Source: Campylorhamphus procurvoides
Lineage: Eukaryota > Chordata > Aves > Passeriformes > Dendrocolaptidae
DNA length: 64,000 nt
Reading direction: 5' to 3'
Assembly: GCA_013396655.1 (NCBI GenBank)
Contig: WBMV01000461.1
Span: 69,662-133,661, forward strand
Shown here: in pieces, positions 1 through 12,200 of the stretch
Layout of the letters: each line of letters begins with the position of its first letter
How positions within the stretch are numbered: position 1 is the first letter of the stretch
Made by a program: the position numbers and the translations under genes
Notes under the pieces: model-generated
Seen by the model: only the letters and a program-made list of their open reading frames with translations
What the model was told of the DNA's origin: nothing
Databases searched by the model: none

Positions 1-205
1 GGTATCCAGCTCTCCAGGGCTTCCCTTGATTTCCTGACAGGTTTGGATAAAACATCCAAACCAAACAGACTCTCAAGCCTCGGGAGATCTGTCACCCCTC
101 CTGCAAACTCCTCTGGCTCTTTGCAGCTGGAGACACTTCTTTACCAGAGAAGCAAAACGGGGGAGCAGTGACAGGAGCTTGATTAGAGAGACAGGGCCAT
201 CACAC

Positions 206-3200
206 CCACGCGTGTACAGAGGCAACTCTGACCCGTGTCCGTGTCCGACTCTCCCCCGGGGTCTCTGCCCACCCCCAGGTGGTCGGGGGAGCGCTCGGCG
301 GGGCAGGAGCCCTCCGAGTCTCTGGAGTGATTCCAGCTCTCCACTCCCGCTCCCTCCTCCTGGGAGTGAAAGAACACAGAGCTGCCCGACTCCTGGGAGC
401 GCATCATGCTGTATCGCCGCCGCTTGTCCTGGGGGAAAGCAGAGAGAGCGAACAGGTCCCACCACCGCACCCATCAGCCGGCTGAGAACAGGCACTGCCT
501 GCCCTTATCCACCGTTTCCCTGCAAATTCCGGCCCCCATCTCCCTTAAGGACAGAGTCAGGGAGAAGGAAACACCTCCTGACCACGCACAGAGCTGAGAT
601 TCCTGTGTACACAGACCCCAACACTCCCTGCTCCCGGGATAGCCCCACACTCCTGGGACAGTCCCACACTTGTGGGACTTTTGGAGATATTCAGGGATCT
701 GGGGTTGGAGAGGTACAGGGAGGTGTCACAGATGATGCCATAGCCGACCAAGTGGTCACCAGGGAAGAGGCAACTGGTGCTGACAGGGGAAACCAAGACC
801 TCGGTGCTCTCGGGAAAGACCCACTCCACGGACACGTCACTCAGGACCGGTGCCATCGCCTTCTTCAGCGAGCTGATCATCTGAGGGGAGAGGTTGAACA
901 GCAGCTGGGGGTTGTGTGTGCCATGGGGCATGTGCTCTGTGCTGCAGGGAAGGGGGAAATATCTCCAAACCAATCCCTCAGCCGATCCCTACCCTCTCCT
1001 GACAGCCCCCTTAGCCCACTCCAACACCCATCCCAGCACCCCCAGCAACTTGGCACAGCCGTGCTTGGCAGTGCTGGGTTAACGATTGGACTTGACAGTT
1101 TTAAACCAACTTTTCCACCCTAAAAGACTGTGTGACTCCACGATTCCTCATCAAGGGCAGATGCTGATGGAGCACGGGGCTGATCGTGCACACGTTGCCA
1201 GCTCAGAGCAAGGTGGGAGCTTCTGGCCAGAGGTGTCTTGCAGCATCCCCTGCTCCCACCCAGCACCCAGGAAAAGCTGCTGACCTTCACTTGTGCCAGC
1301 CCCATCCCTGTCCCAAGCCCCGACACTCACACACAGGGTGACAGCACTGATAGTTTTGGAACAGCTCCTCGCTGGCACAAGCCGTGCCCGAGATCAGCAG
1401 TGCTCTGCCGATCATACACGTGGAGAAGATCAATATCCGTGAATACCTCATGGACAAACCTACCAGGGAGCCACCCACATGAGCCTCCCTGCACACCAGG
1501 GGAAGGGAACATCGCATTTAGAGGCAGAACAGCTCAAACATTCCCTATTGTTCCTTGTTTTTTCACAGGCTCGGGAAGACGCACCAGGCTGTGTTTTATA
1601 AGGCCATTAATTGATGCCTCAGACTGCTGAAGGCACCGAGCTGCACAGCCTGCAAAGCTCTTATTAATAGCTCGATAAAAACCCTCTCTCTTCGCTGTCT
1701 TTGCTTTTAATTTACATCAGAAATGTTGATACCGTTCTGTCTTCGAGAGGTTTTGTGTGCTCCAGGTTCCTGCAGACGGGGAGTTTGCTGAACTCCTCAT
1801 TTTTAGATCAAGAAGGCAGGAGCTTTTTGGAGATATTCAGGAGCTAAAGACCCCGTTCCCTGTGGGTTTAGTCATGCAGAGGGTGACATGCTGGGCACTG
1901 TGCTGTCACCAGGGGGGACAGAGCCGTCCTCACGCCGAATTTGAGGCACACGGGCTCACTCTTCATGGGGAGAGTGGAAATGAGCAGGCTTTAAAGCCGG
2001 CTTAATAGGCAAAGCTATGGCAGCGCGTTCCTCTGGCTCAGACCCGCGGTCCTTCTCGCCCGAGCAAAGCCGGGGCCGAGCCCGACATCAAAACTAATTG
2101 GCTGCTTTGATGCCGGTCCCTGTGCCCTGGCTCTGTCTGAGGCAGCAGCTGCCTTTGAAGCCGGAGCTGCCGGATCGCGGCTATCGCATCTCCCCAGCCC
2201 CACGCGCGGGGTAAACACACCCTCCCACTCCCTCCGACAGCCGGAGATGAGGATGCTCTTTCATCCCCTCCCGCTCGCCCACCTGCTGCCGGGGGGGAGG
2301 TGGGAAGGCAGCGCGGGGATGGGGAATAAACCCGCTGTGAGCCGCGCTCTCCCCTTCGCTGGACCCAGAGCATCCTCAGAGCCCCGGGGGTCGGTCCCGG
2401 CGGAGCGAGGGGCTGTACCTTGGGCTGCAGCCTCTCCCCCTCCGCCAGGAACTCGGCAGTGCCCCTGGACACGGCAGCCAGACCCCGGACCAGCCTCCTG
2501 CAGGCGTTTGGCCCCATGCCGAAGGTGTAGCACCTGCAAGGGGACAGGGAGAGTCAAAATCCAAGGGGCAAGCCATCCTACAGCCCCCAGCCCCACGCAG
2601 CTCATCTGCTCACCGCAGGCAAGGAGATCCCCCCGGCTTTATCCCACTGCTGTATCCAGAGGAAATTAAACCAGCTCCTCTTAAAGGTGGCTGGCAGGAG
2701 GGTGAGAAACCTTCTAGTGCCTAAAGGGACTCCAAGAGAGCTGGAAGAGGGACTTTGGACAAGGGCCTGGAGGGACAGGACAAGGGGGAATGACTTCACA
2801 CTGCCAGAGAGCAGGGATGGATGGGATATTGGGAAGGAATTGTTCCCTGTGAGGGTGGGCAGGCCCTGGCACAGGTTGCCCAGAGAAGCTGTGGCTGCTC
2901 CAACCCTGGAAGTGTCCAAGACCAGGTTGGATGGGGCTTGGAGCACTCTGGGCTGGTGGGAGGTGTCCCTGCCCTGTGCAGGGGGTGAGACTGGGTGAGA
3001 TTTATGGTCCCTTCATACTCAAACCGTTCTGGGATTCTATAAACCACCAGCCCCCTTCTCTCAGCAGACCTCAAACCCCTTCCCAAAGATCAGCCCTCAG
3101 CAGTGACTCTCAGGAGCTTCCCAGCAGGACCCCAAGCCCTCCCCTCCCCTGTGAACACAATCAAGCTGCTTTGCTGCCAGTTCAGCTCTTTGCCCTGCTG

Positions 3201-6200
3201 CCTGTGGTCAACAGCACTAGAGATTCAGCAATTATCTCAGCTCACAATTACAATAAATGTTTTCTCAAGGAAGGAGGATCCAGCCAGGCGAAGCTGCTCC
3301 CCTGACTCCCAGCTCCATGAGTCAGGATTTGGTTTGGGATGAAGGCTGGAAATCTAGTTGGACTCTAGGCAGGAATGGCAGTGCCTGGTGGGGATGGATG
3401 TGGCAGGAAACCAGGAGGATGGGATGGGTGGGATATGGCATTTGGGCAGGGCAGTGGATCACAGAGAGGGAAACCACCTTCAGCAGCAAATTGCGTCTAC
3501 ACGAGGGGCTTTTCTCTTAGGAGTTTTTAATCCTCAGCTGGCTGCAAATCCTAGGCCAGCCTCACACCCCTCTTAAATAAGGCTCTGATCTTCTTTTGAG
3601 ATGGGCCATGTACACAATCCTGCCTTCCAGGGTCACCTGAGACCACACTCTGACTGCTCGCATTTATCCCACGCCTCTGTAAGAGCGAGGAGTGGGATGC
3701 CCTGTGCAGCTGGGAAGCAATTAGACCTCCATGTAGCTAAAAACCCCACAGAGCAGCTTCCCTGCTAAGCCCTGAAATCTGAGGGATGGAAGAGGCATCA
3801 GGATTTCTTACATTTTTCTTGTGCTTTGTGCCCCTTAAAGAGGCAGAGGAGAAACCAGAACAGCCTGTGATCAGGGCTGGGAAGCCAGGCTGGGAACTCG
3901 AGGCACAAATTAGCTGCTTTTTACATCACTCCCTTTCAGCATATTCAATTCTGCACAGCCCCATCCTGGAAGCAGCTGGGGCCAGCCCCAGATGTGCTTT
4001 AAAAAAAAAAAAAGGAAAAAAAAAGGCAAGGAAGATTGTTGGCGTGTCAATCTCTCCTAGCAGGAAGCATCAGACAAGAGCTGTGAAGTTGTCAGCTCAA
4101 TTATCCTGCTTTTGATTGTTTAAAAAGCATCTGAACTTCTGGGATCTGTTCCAAACCCTTTGAGGTTCTCCCGTGGCTCACAGCAGCAAATCTCTCCTGC
4201 CTGTGCCTCCGGAGTGGGGATGTGTGTGAGATGGAGCTGCATCCAAGGAGAGGCACATCCCACCCCGGGCCGGGATTTTGGCAATCCCTCTGTACCTGGT
4301 GGAGCAGGAGTGGTTCCTCAGCAGCTCCAGAACCTTCCCCGTGTTGCTGATGGCCCCGCCTGTCAGCAGGAAGAGCAGGCGGGGGTGGCCCCTGTGGATG
4401 GGCTGCCGGATGAGCCACTTCAGAGGGGACAGGAGGTTGGTGCTGCCCATGTCGGCTCGGATCCTCGGGATGCTCTCACAGGCGAGGGCCAGGCTCTCCT
4501 GCCCAAAGGAGCAGTGGAACTGTCAGCACCAGCTCCCTCCGAGCACCAAGGAGCATCTCTGCTATGGAGACAGGCTGAGGGAGTTGGCCTGGGCAAAACA
4601 AGGCTCTGGGAAGACCTTAGAGCCCCTTCCAGTACCTAAAGAGGCTCCAAGAGAGATGGGGAAGGACCTTTTACAAGGGCCTGTAGTGACAGAACAAGGG
4701 GGAATGGCTTTAAGCTGAAGAAGGGCAGGTTCAGATTAGATATTAGGAGGGAATTCAGCCCTGTGAGGGTGGGAAGGTCCTGGCACAGGTTGCCCAGGGA
4801 TGTTGTGGAATCCCCATCCCTGGAGTGTTGAACAGGGCTTGGAGCACCCTGGGCTAGTGGAAGGGGTCCCAGCCCATGGCAGGGGGTGGAATGAGATGAA
4901 CTTTAAGTCCTTTCCAACCTCTACCAGCCTGTGATTCTGTGAAATGTTGGTTCACCCACCTCACCANTAGAGCCCCTTCCAGTACCTAAAGAGGCTCCAA
5001 GAGAGATGGGGAAGGACCTTTTACAAGGGCCTGTAGTGACAGAACAAGGGGGAATGGCTTTAAGCTGAAGAAGGGCAGGTTCAGATTAGATATTAGGAGG
5101 GAATTCAGCCCTGTGAGGGTGGGGAGGTCCTGGTACAGGTTGCCCAGGGATGCTGTGGAATCCCCATCCCTGGAGTGTTGAACAGGGCTTGGAGCACCCT
5201 GGGCTAGTGGAAGGGGTGCCAACCCATGGCAGGGGGTGGAATGAGATGAACTTTAAGTCCTTTCCAACCTCTACCAGCCTGTGATTCTGTGAAATGTTGG
5301 TTCACCCACCTCACCATAGGCCTGACTGGCAGGAAAGAGGGTTTTAAAGGTGGATCCAAACCCAATGATGTTGAAGAGACACGTTGGCATCAGGCTCTTG
5401 AGAATGACCAGCAGGGCATCCTGGGGGTGGAAAGCAAAGAGACATCATCACACCAGGACTCTCCCTGGCTGCCACAGCTTCATGACCTAAAGCTCTGCCT
5501 GGAGCCATCTCACCTGCATTTGACAAGAAACCAACCACTTCTTTCCCAGGCACTGCAACAGGGACACTGCCCTTTCCAAAGTCCCTTCATGGGAGTTGGG
5601 ACCCAAAGCAGTGAGGAAAATGGGGAGTCCTTGGAGAAAAAACCCCAACCAAACAAAAAGGCCACCAAAAAACCCCAACGGAGAGCTGAACAAATCTGTG
5701 TGTTTGTTTTTAAGGGCTTGGATTTGTGCTGGCAACACGGTGCTGCAGCACCGAGCTGGTGGGTGAGAAGCAGAGTGTGAAATTGAGAAGTGCGACACGC
5801 AATGCATCTCAATGCCCAAACTTGCAGAAAATAAACAAACAGCTCAAAGTTACACAAAAGGAAAAGCCTCCCCCATCCCCAATTCTCTTGTATTCATAGC
5901 TGGCTTCAATTAAAATAACTGGGAGACAACAGCTTTAAGCTATTTTCTTTACCAGAGGTGGTTATCTAACGTGTCTATTCCTGGGCTTTACATAAGGGGA
6001 GAGCAAATTGGATTGTCATAGACATTTGTGATGGTCGTGGACAACTCCAGGACAGAGCCTGTGAGAGCAGCAACCGGGCAAGAACTGCCCAAGGAGCTCT
6101 TGAGCTTGGAGGAGCAATTATGTGGCAGGAGAGGAGGCCAATTTAGAGCCAAGTGTTTATTTAAAGCAAAATGGAAAGCGGAGTGTTCAAGAGCAGCTCG

Positions 6201-9200
6201 GTTCTTTCTAAATGCTGATCCAGGCAGACTCCTGCCAGTCTGCCGAGAGCAGCAGAAACCCTAGAGCCAGTCCCAGGAGGAGCTGCCAAGGGCAAAGGAG
6301 CAGGAACAGCCACCTTGGCTTGTCCTGTGCTTGGCAAAGACCAAGTGACCACAGAGGGAACACAGAGAACCCCAGCCTGCGACCAGCAGGTCAGTCCAGC
6401 TCCTGCAAGACTCAGCAAGGCAGAGCTGGAGCACCGAAAATCAGTGGGATACAAGAACAGGGCTGCCCTTTACCAGGCTCTGGAGTGCTTCAATCCAAGC
6501 TGTTATCTCAAACCTACGAGGGGATATTTATACCGCTGCTCCCAGATGGCTCCTGGGATGCTGGCTCTTCCAGATCTCAACGCTGACATCCCATCTTGGA
6601 ACCAATTATATGGGGAAAAAAATACAAATTTCCAAATATTTCTGTTGAGGCACTTCTCAAAGTGGGCAACCAGTGCCTGGTTGCTGTTTCAGCAAGCAGG
6701 AAGATTTATTGCTTCTTATGGTAAATATTGATCTTGATCCTGTTGCACTCAATATCTATACAGCAACTCAATAAGGAGGGATGTTTGCTTCCAGAAAAGT
6801 CAATTCCCAGTTATTAGAGTAGTTTTGCCAGCGAGTTTGATGCACCATCACAGCCTGGCTCTTCTTCCTGGCTGCATCAGGATGGGAAAGGAACTGGCTG
6901 CAGGGAATTTAAACCTCTGAACTTTCCACACCAGCTGCTTTGTCCAGGTGCCCTGCTGCTCCACTTGGGCCATCCCATCCCATCGCATCCCATCCCATCC
7001 CATCCCATCCCATCCCATCCCATCAAGCAACCAAAACGACTAAGAAGAGCCCCTGCTGTGAGGGACTTTTGTTTACAAGTGACAAACAAGGATGGGAAGC
7101 TCAAAAGAGGGACAGTGGGTTTCTCCCTTGAGGAATCTCCTCTGAAATTTCCACTATCTCCAACAAAACATATTCCCAGGAGGGAAAGAGCTTTTTGCCT
7201 GTATTTACAGCCCTCCTGTGATGGGAGTCCCCATTCAGGACCTCCCAGAGAAGGGGTCTGTCCCTGCAGCCCCCATTCCCACGGGACAAACCACCCTCCA
7301 TGGAGGCTGCAGGGACTGCAGTGCCCTAACCCAGCCATGCTGTGAGCTGGGGGCAAAAATCCAGCACAGGGCAGAGATTCCCAGACTCCTAAAGGTGCTG
7401 GGGGAAGGGGGCACAGCTCAGAGGAGTTCTGTCCCCTTTGGGCACAGCCTGCCTGTCCCAGGGGACCTGCTGCAGCCATCCCCGAGCTCCCCAGCATCTC
7501 TCCTTGTTGCTGGAGGTGTCTGTCCTCCAGCAGTTCCCATGGAAACCGGAGACAGATGAGAAAGATGTGCCAAAAGATGGACAAGCTCAAGGAGTGGGTC
7601 TGTGTGAACCCCATGAGACAGAGTGCACGGTCCTGCACCGGGGCTGCTGGGGAAAGAGGCACATCTCACAGGGGAGCCTCAGACCCACAAAACACACTGA
7701 CAAAGCCTTTCTCCAGGCTCTGTTTCCCCCAGAGGTGTCAGCACACCTGCCACAACCCTCCACCAGGCTGCTGCTGCTCATTTGTGCTGGGGAAAGGGGT
7801 GTTTTGTGTTCAGACAACTCCTGTGGGTGCACAGAGGAGCCCATGAGCAAAATATTTAATGCACGGTCAGCACGTTGCTCCCCTTGGAGCTGCCTGGAGG
7901 TTCCTCCCTTAGACAGAAATCACCCAAAGCCCTCCTGGAGACAGGGAGAAGTGGAGAAGGGATGCACAAAACACGCCAGCAAGAGAGGGAAAGAAAACAA
8001 CTTTGCATTTGATGCGCTGACAGGAAGAAGAGGAAGAGAACTGGGGAGAAGGAGCTTCGCTGCAGGGACCTAACAAGCCCCACAGTTGAGATGACTGAAG
8101 CTACAGCGTGTAATTACCCCCCATGCCCTCCTAATGAACACTCATCAGCACTCAGCACCCCCACTGCTCTCCAAAATTCATCCTTTGGTGACACGCAGGT
8201 GCTTCCCCTCCCGCGGGTACCTTGACACGGCTGATGTTCACGCCACTCATGTTCCTGCTCCGGTCTATGAGGAAGATAAACTCCCCCTGGGCTCTCTGAA
8301 GGCCAGGCTGGACAGTCCTCAGGTCAGGGCAGAAGTTGAGCATGATGATGGGGTGGTGGGGGATGTCCTTGTTCAGCCGCTTCCTGATGATTTCCGTCTG
8401 CAGAAAGAAGGGCAGAGACCAAGAGGTTGATGTTTCTGCCCCTTTGCACTCCCGGGGGAATCAGGGCAGGGCTTTGTGCCTGGAAATGGAAGTGTGTGGC
8501 CTTCTGCATGCCAGGATCTGCCTGTTCTGGTCTCAGAGGTGGCAACACCAAGGCTCAGGGTGCACTGAAGTTGTTCTGTCCGTGGGGGAATGGAATTGCT
8601 GCCTCTTCCCAGCCACAGGCACACAGGCCCAGGGGACAACAGCTGGCAGAAAGCCTAAATCAGGGACCATGGCACATATAGAAGCATTCACCATCCCTGG
8701 AAGGGTTCAAAGCCAGGCTGGACAGGCCTTGAAGCAACATGGTCTAGTGGAAGGTGTCCCTGCCCATGGCAAGGGGGTGGAATGGGATTATCTTTAAGGT
8801 CCCTTCTCACCCAAACCATTCTGGGGTTCCCTGGAGCAGCTGTACACTCAGATGAGAAGCTGGGGAAGAAATCAAAAGACCTGGCCCTGCACAGCACCTT
8901 GCAAAGCTGATTCTCCAGACATTTCATTAGATCCTTTCCCAAAACCTGGTTCATTAGCACAGCCCTGCATCCCACCGAGGCACGCCGGAGGTTTTCTCCA
9001 TGGCCACTCATTAATGAGGTGAGAGTGTGCAGTGTTCTCTGCTTCAGTTCATTCCTCTCTTTGGGGCCTCTGCTTTGCTGCTTTTCCTGCCCAATTCTCT
9101 TATCACCCTTCTTTGTAGGCACTGAAAGGCTTTGGAGGGTGACACCGGTCGCTCTGGCCATCGGTGCTCTGTCTCTGCCCTGCACACAGATCTAATGGCT

Positions 9201-12200
9201 CTGCCTTTCCCCTCCTTCTATTTCAAGTATTTATTACAAATGGGATAAAATTCAATCTTGTGATAGGTTTATAATGTGCTGTGACATGTGGATCAGGCTC
9301 TCATGGATTCCTGGCCTTGGCTGCTTCTGAGGGAGCTCCAGGACCCCACATCACCCCAGCTGAGGGTGGAAACACGCTCCACAAAAACAGCTCCATCCTC
9401 AGCTTTTCTTATTTGCCTTTTTTCTCCTCTTTCTTGGCTGCTTTCCCTGTTCGTTTCACCAGGATAAGGCAGACCCCAGACAACCAGCCTTGTTTTCTCT
9501 GGCTATGAGTCATATTCCTCGATCTCTGAGCGAGTGACCCACCTTTACTTTATGTAACTCACTAACTCCAGAGTCCCTGTGGATCCACAAACACACACAC
9601 ACGAGCTCTGCTTTCAGCCCTGCTGCCCCAGTGCTGCTGCTCTGACCCTGTCAAAAGGGTCTTGCTCACAGGAACAAACCTCTCACTGCCACCTCAGCTC
9701 TCCCTCATCCTCTGCCTTTCCCTCTCGTGTTTTGGAGCCACTGGGAAATCAAAGGGCTTTTCCCATCCTCATTTCCCTCCAGCCATTTGACATTATTTTG
9801 TTTAGCATCATTCCTGGTTTATCACATTTCAGACCAGGGGGATGCTTGCTGCCTTTGTCCAAGGACTGAGCTGTGGTCCTGACCTACCCACAGCACTCCC
9901 TGGGACGCTCTTGGGGACGCATGACATGAAATCCCTGTGTGATCAGAACAGGCCCATATTGTGGGATTTCTCACTGACTTTGGAGGGAGTTTTACAGGCA
10001 AACCTCCAGTAAACAGTTTCAGAGCTGCTGCTACAGCTCAGCCAGAAAGAAAACATCTCCTCCTCACCTCCCTTCCGTTCCCCTCCACCCATTATCCAAT
10101 TACAGTAAACTAATCAGAGCTTATTGGGGAGAGTTGATTCCAGTGTGCATCCATCCCCACCACCCTGCAGCTGACAGCATCCAACCCTTTTGCATAACAA
10201 CCAAGGGAGGAAAATTAATTACCATTTACTGCCGAAATTTCTGGGCTAATTCAATTTAAGCTGAGAGGTGCCCAGTGCCCTGCTCTGAGCAGCAGCAATT
10301 CCAGCCCATCATCTAGCCCAGATATCCTGGGCATTTCCTCTGCTCCCTGCAGTTGTTTCCCAGCCCTCTTGAGGAACAGATGGGTTTCCTTCAGGGAAAT
10401 GATCCCCCCCCGCCTTAGATAATTTGACGTGCTACAGGCACAGGAATAATTAGGGAGCATCCAAGGCGTAGCGTGGGAGTTTCATCTCGTCCCACCCAGA
10501 ACACAATTAGAGGAGCACACGCAGTGCCAGCCCTGGGAGGGGAAGTGGAGGGCAAAGGGAAGGGAAGAAGGGTTGACTTCTCTCTGGTGGAAGGAGAAAC
10601 CACAGGAGCACAGGGAGGCATCTCTGCAGCAGGTCCGGGGGTTCTGCCAGGCAGGGCCCAGGATCACCACATGGAGAAGGAGTTTGGGGAGAACTGAGAA
10701 TCCCTGGGTGCACATGAGAGTGCTGGTGTGTGTAAAACAGGCACTGACGCCTCCAGCCCCAGGCTCTGGTCACACAAGCACAACCTGTGCCTTAGGGGAA
10801 GACGCCCACCCTGGAAATTCAGAGGGCTCTGAGCTGCTCCCAGACACCCTGAAGTTCTGGGCTGTCACTCATCCCTTCAGAACTGCTGGAAGATGAGGCA
10901 CAAATCCCAGTGCAGATATTTTTCTCTTTGCTGCTCAGCAGAACAAAGAGAAGTTTCTCCTACCTTGTCTTCAGTTCAGCTCATTATTCCAAGCAAAGTC
11001 ACTTCTCTCTGACAGCCATCCAGAAACAGTAAACATTTACAGAGCAATTAAAAGAATATTTTATTCTATGTCATTGCAATAATTATAATACCCTTAATGC
11101 TATCACAATGCACCTCTCTAATTATGCCATGCTAGACTAGCACTAATTATACACACAATAACCATCTCAAAGCTCCTTCCACACTCAGTTTATCAGCAGC
11201 ACTGCTGAATTTCCCCCTCTTCCTCCACACAAGCCCCTCTCTGAAGGAGGATCCTGCAGAGCTTATAGGGACAGTGTAATATCTGGTGCTGGAAACAAGG
11301 AATCATTTACTAGCTCAGCTCCAGCCCAGGGAAAGTCTCAGCTAACACCTGCAGCTTTTGTTTCTCACCTTTTTCTCGGCACTGGGGTCTTTCTTAGTGC
11401 CTTTAATGAAATCATTCTTCCCCTTCAGGTGTCGTTCATACTCTGCAGGTGTCATATCACCTTCTTCCATTAGGATGTGAGGCATGTGGGGCTCTGGAAA
11501 GGCAGAGAATTGAGTGAAGAGCAGCCTTGGCTAAACTTTGGGCTTGGCAGAGATGCAGGGTGGGAAAACAGCAATATCTTTGAGTTCAGGAGGCACAAAA
11601 AACCTCAAGAGAGCCCAGAATTACCTCCTAAGGGAGCCTAACCCTGACAGCATTTGCAAAACCAGCACCAATCCAGCCGTGTCCAGGGCTACAGATGAGG
11701 ATCCCAGGAAGGGGCAAGACCAGCAGAGGGGAAGCAGAGCCCACCTACCACTCGGATGGATCAGGATCTCCACGGGTCTGTCGAAGGTGTGTTTGTTGGC
11801 CAGTGTGATCAGGATGCTCCTGGCAGAGCGGGCAGAGGGGTCGGCGTCTGCTCGGATCTCGTGTGTGGGGCTCTCAACACCTGCCCGAAAAACCCAGGTG
11901 CCATTAGGGATTGAGGCTTGGGAAGACCAGGGAGAAGAGGTGACAAGGTGGCAGAGGACAGGAACCCATGTGGGCATCAGCCCTGTGCCATAAATCCACC
12001 TCAGCACAGTTAACTTGGCAAAATAGACCCCACAGTGAGGGGCAGTAAAGGAGGAAGAGTGTGGATATTGCCTTGAGGAGGTGATATTGCCTTGAGGATG
12101 GCCCTGGTGTCCCTACCTGCCAGCAGGCAGGGTCCCCGGATCTCCAGGTGGAAGCTGAACTCGTACTCGAAGGGGTTGGTGGCCTCACTCTCCAGCAGCT

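Larger units (their letters stand above)
4618..5316. repeat. 349-bp tandem false duplication containing a CR1 tail and the end of VWA5B1 exon 8
   Basis: 4618-4966 and 4968-5316 are the same 349-base segment with a few substitutions, separated by a single N at 4967. Each copy carries a CR1 3' end and the last bases of VWA5B1 exon 8 with its donor. Only the second copy is attached to the real exon. Confidence 0.85.

Noticed and set aside
179..1123. 314-codon plus-strand open frame at the left edge
   Set aside because: It is antisense to VWA5B1 exons 11 and 12, which have clear homology on the minus strand.
6969..7025. CATCC array considered as a CRISPR-like or satellite array
   Set aside because: Pure short pentamer run without spacers; an ordinary microsatellite.
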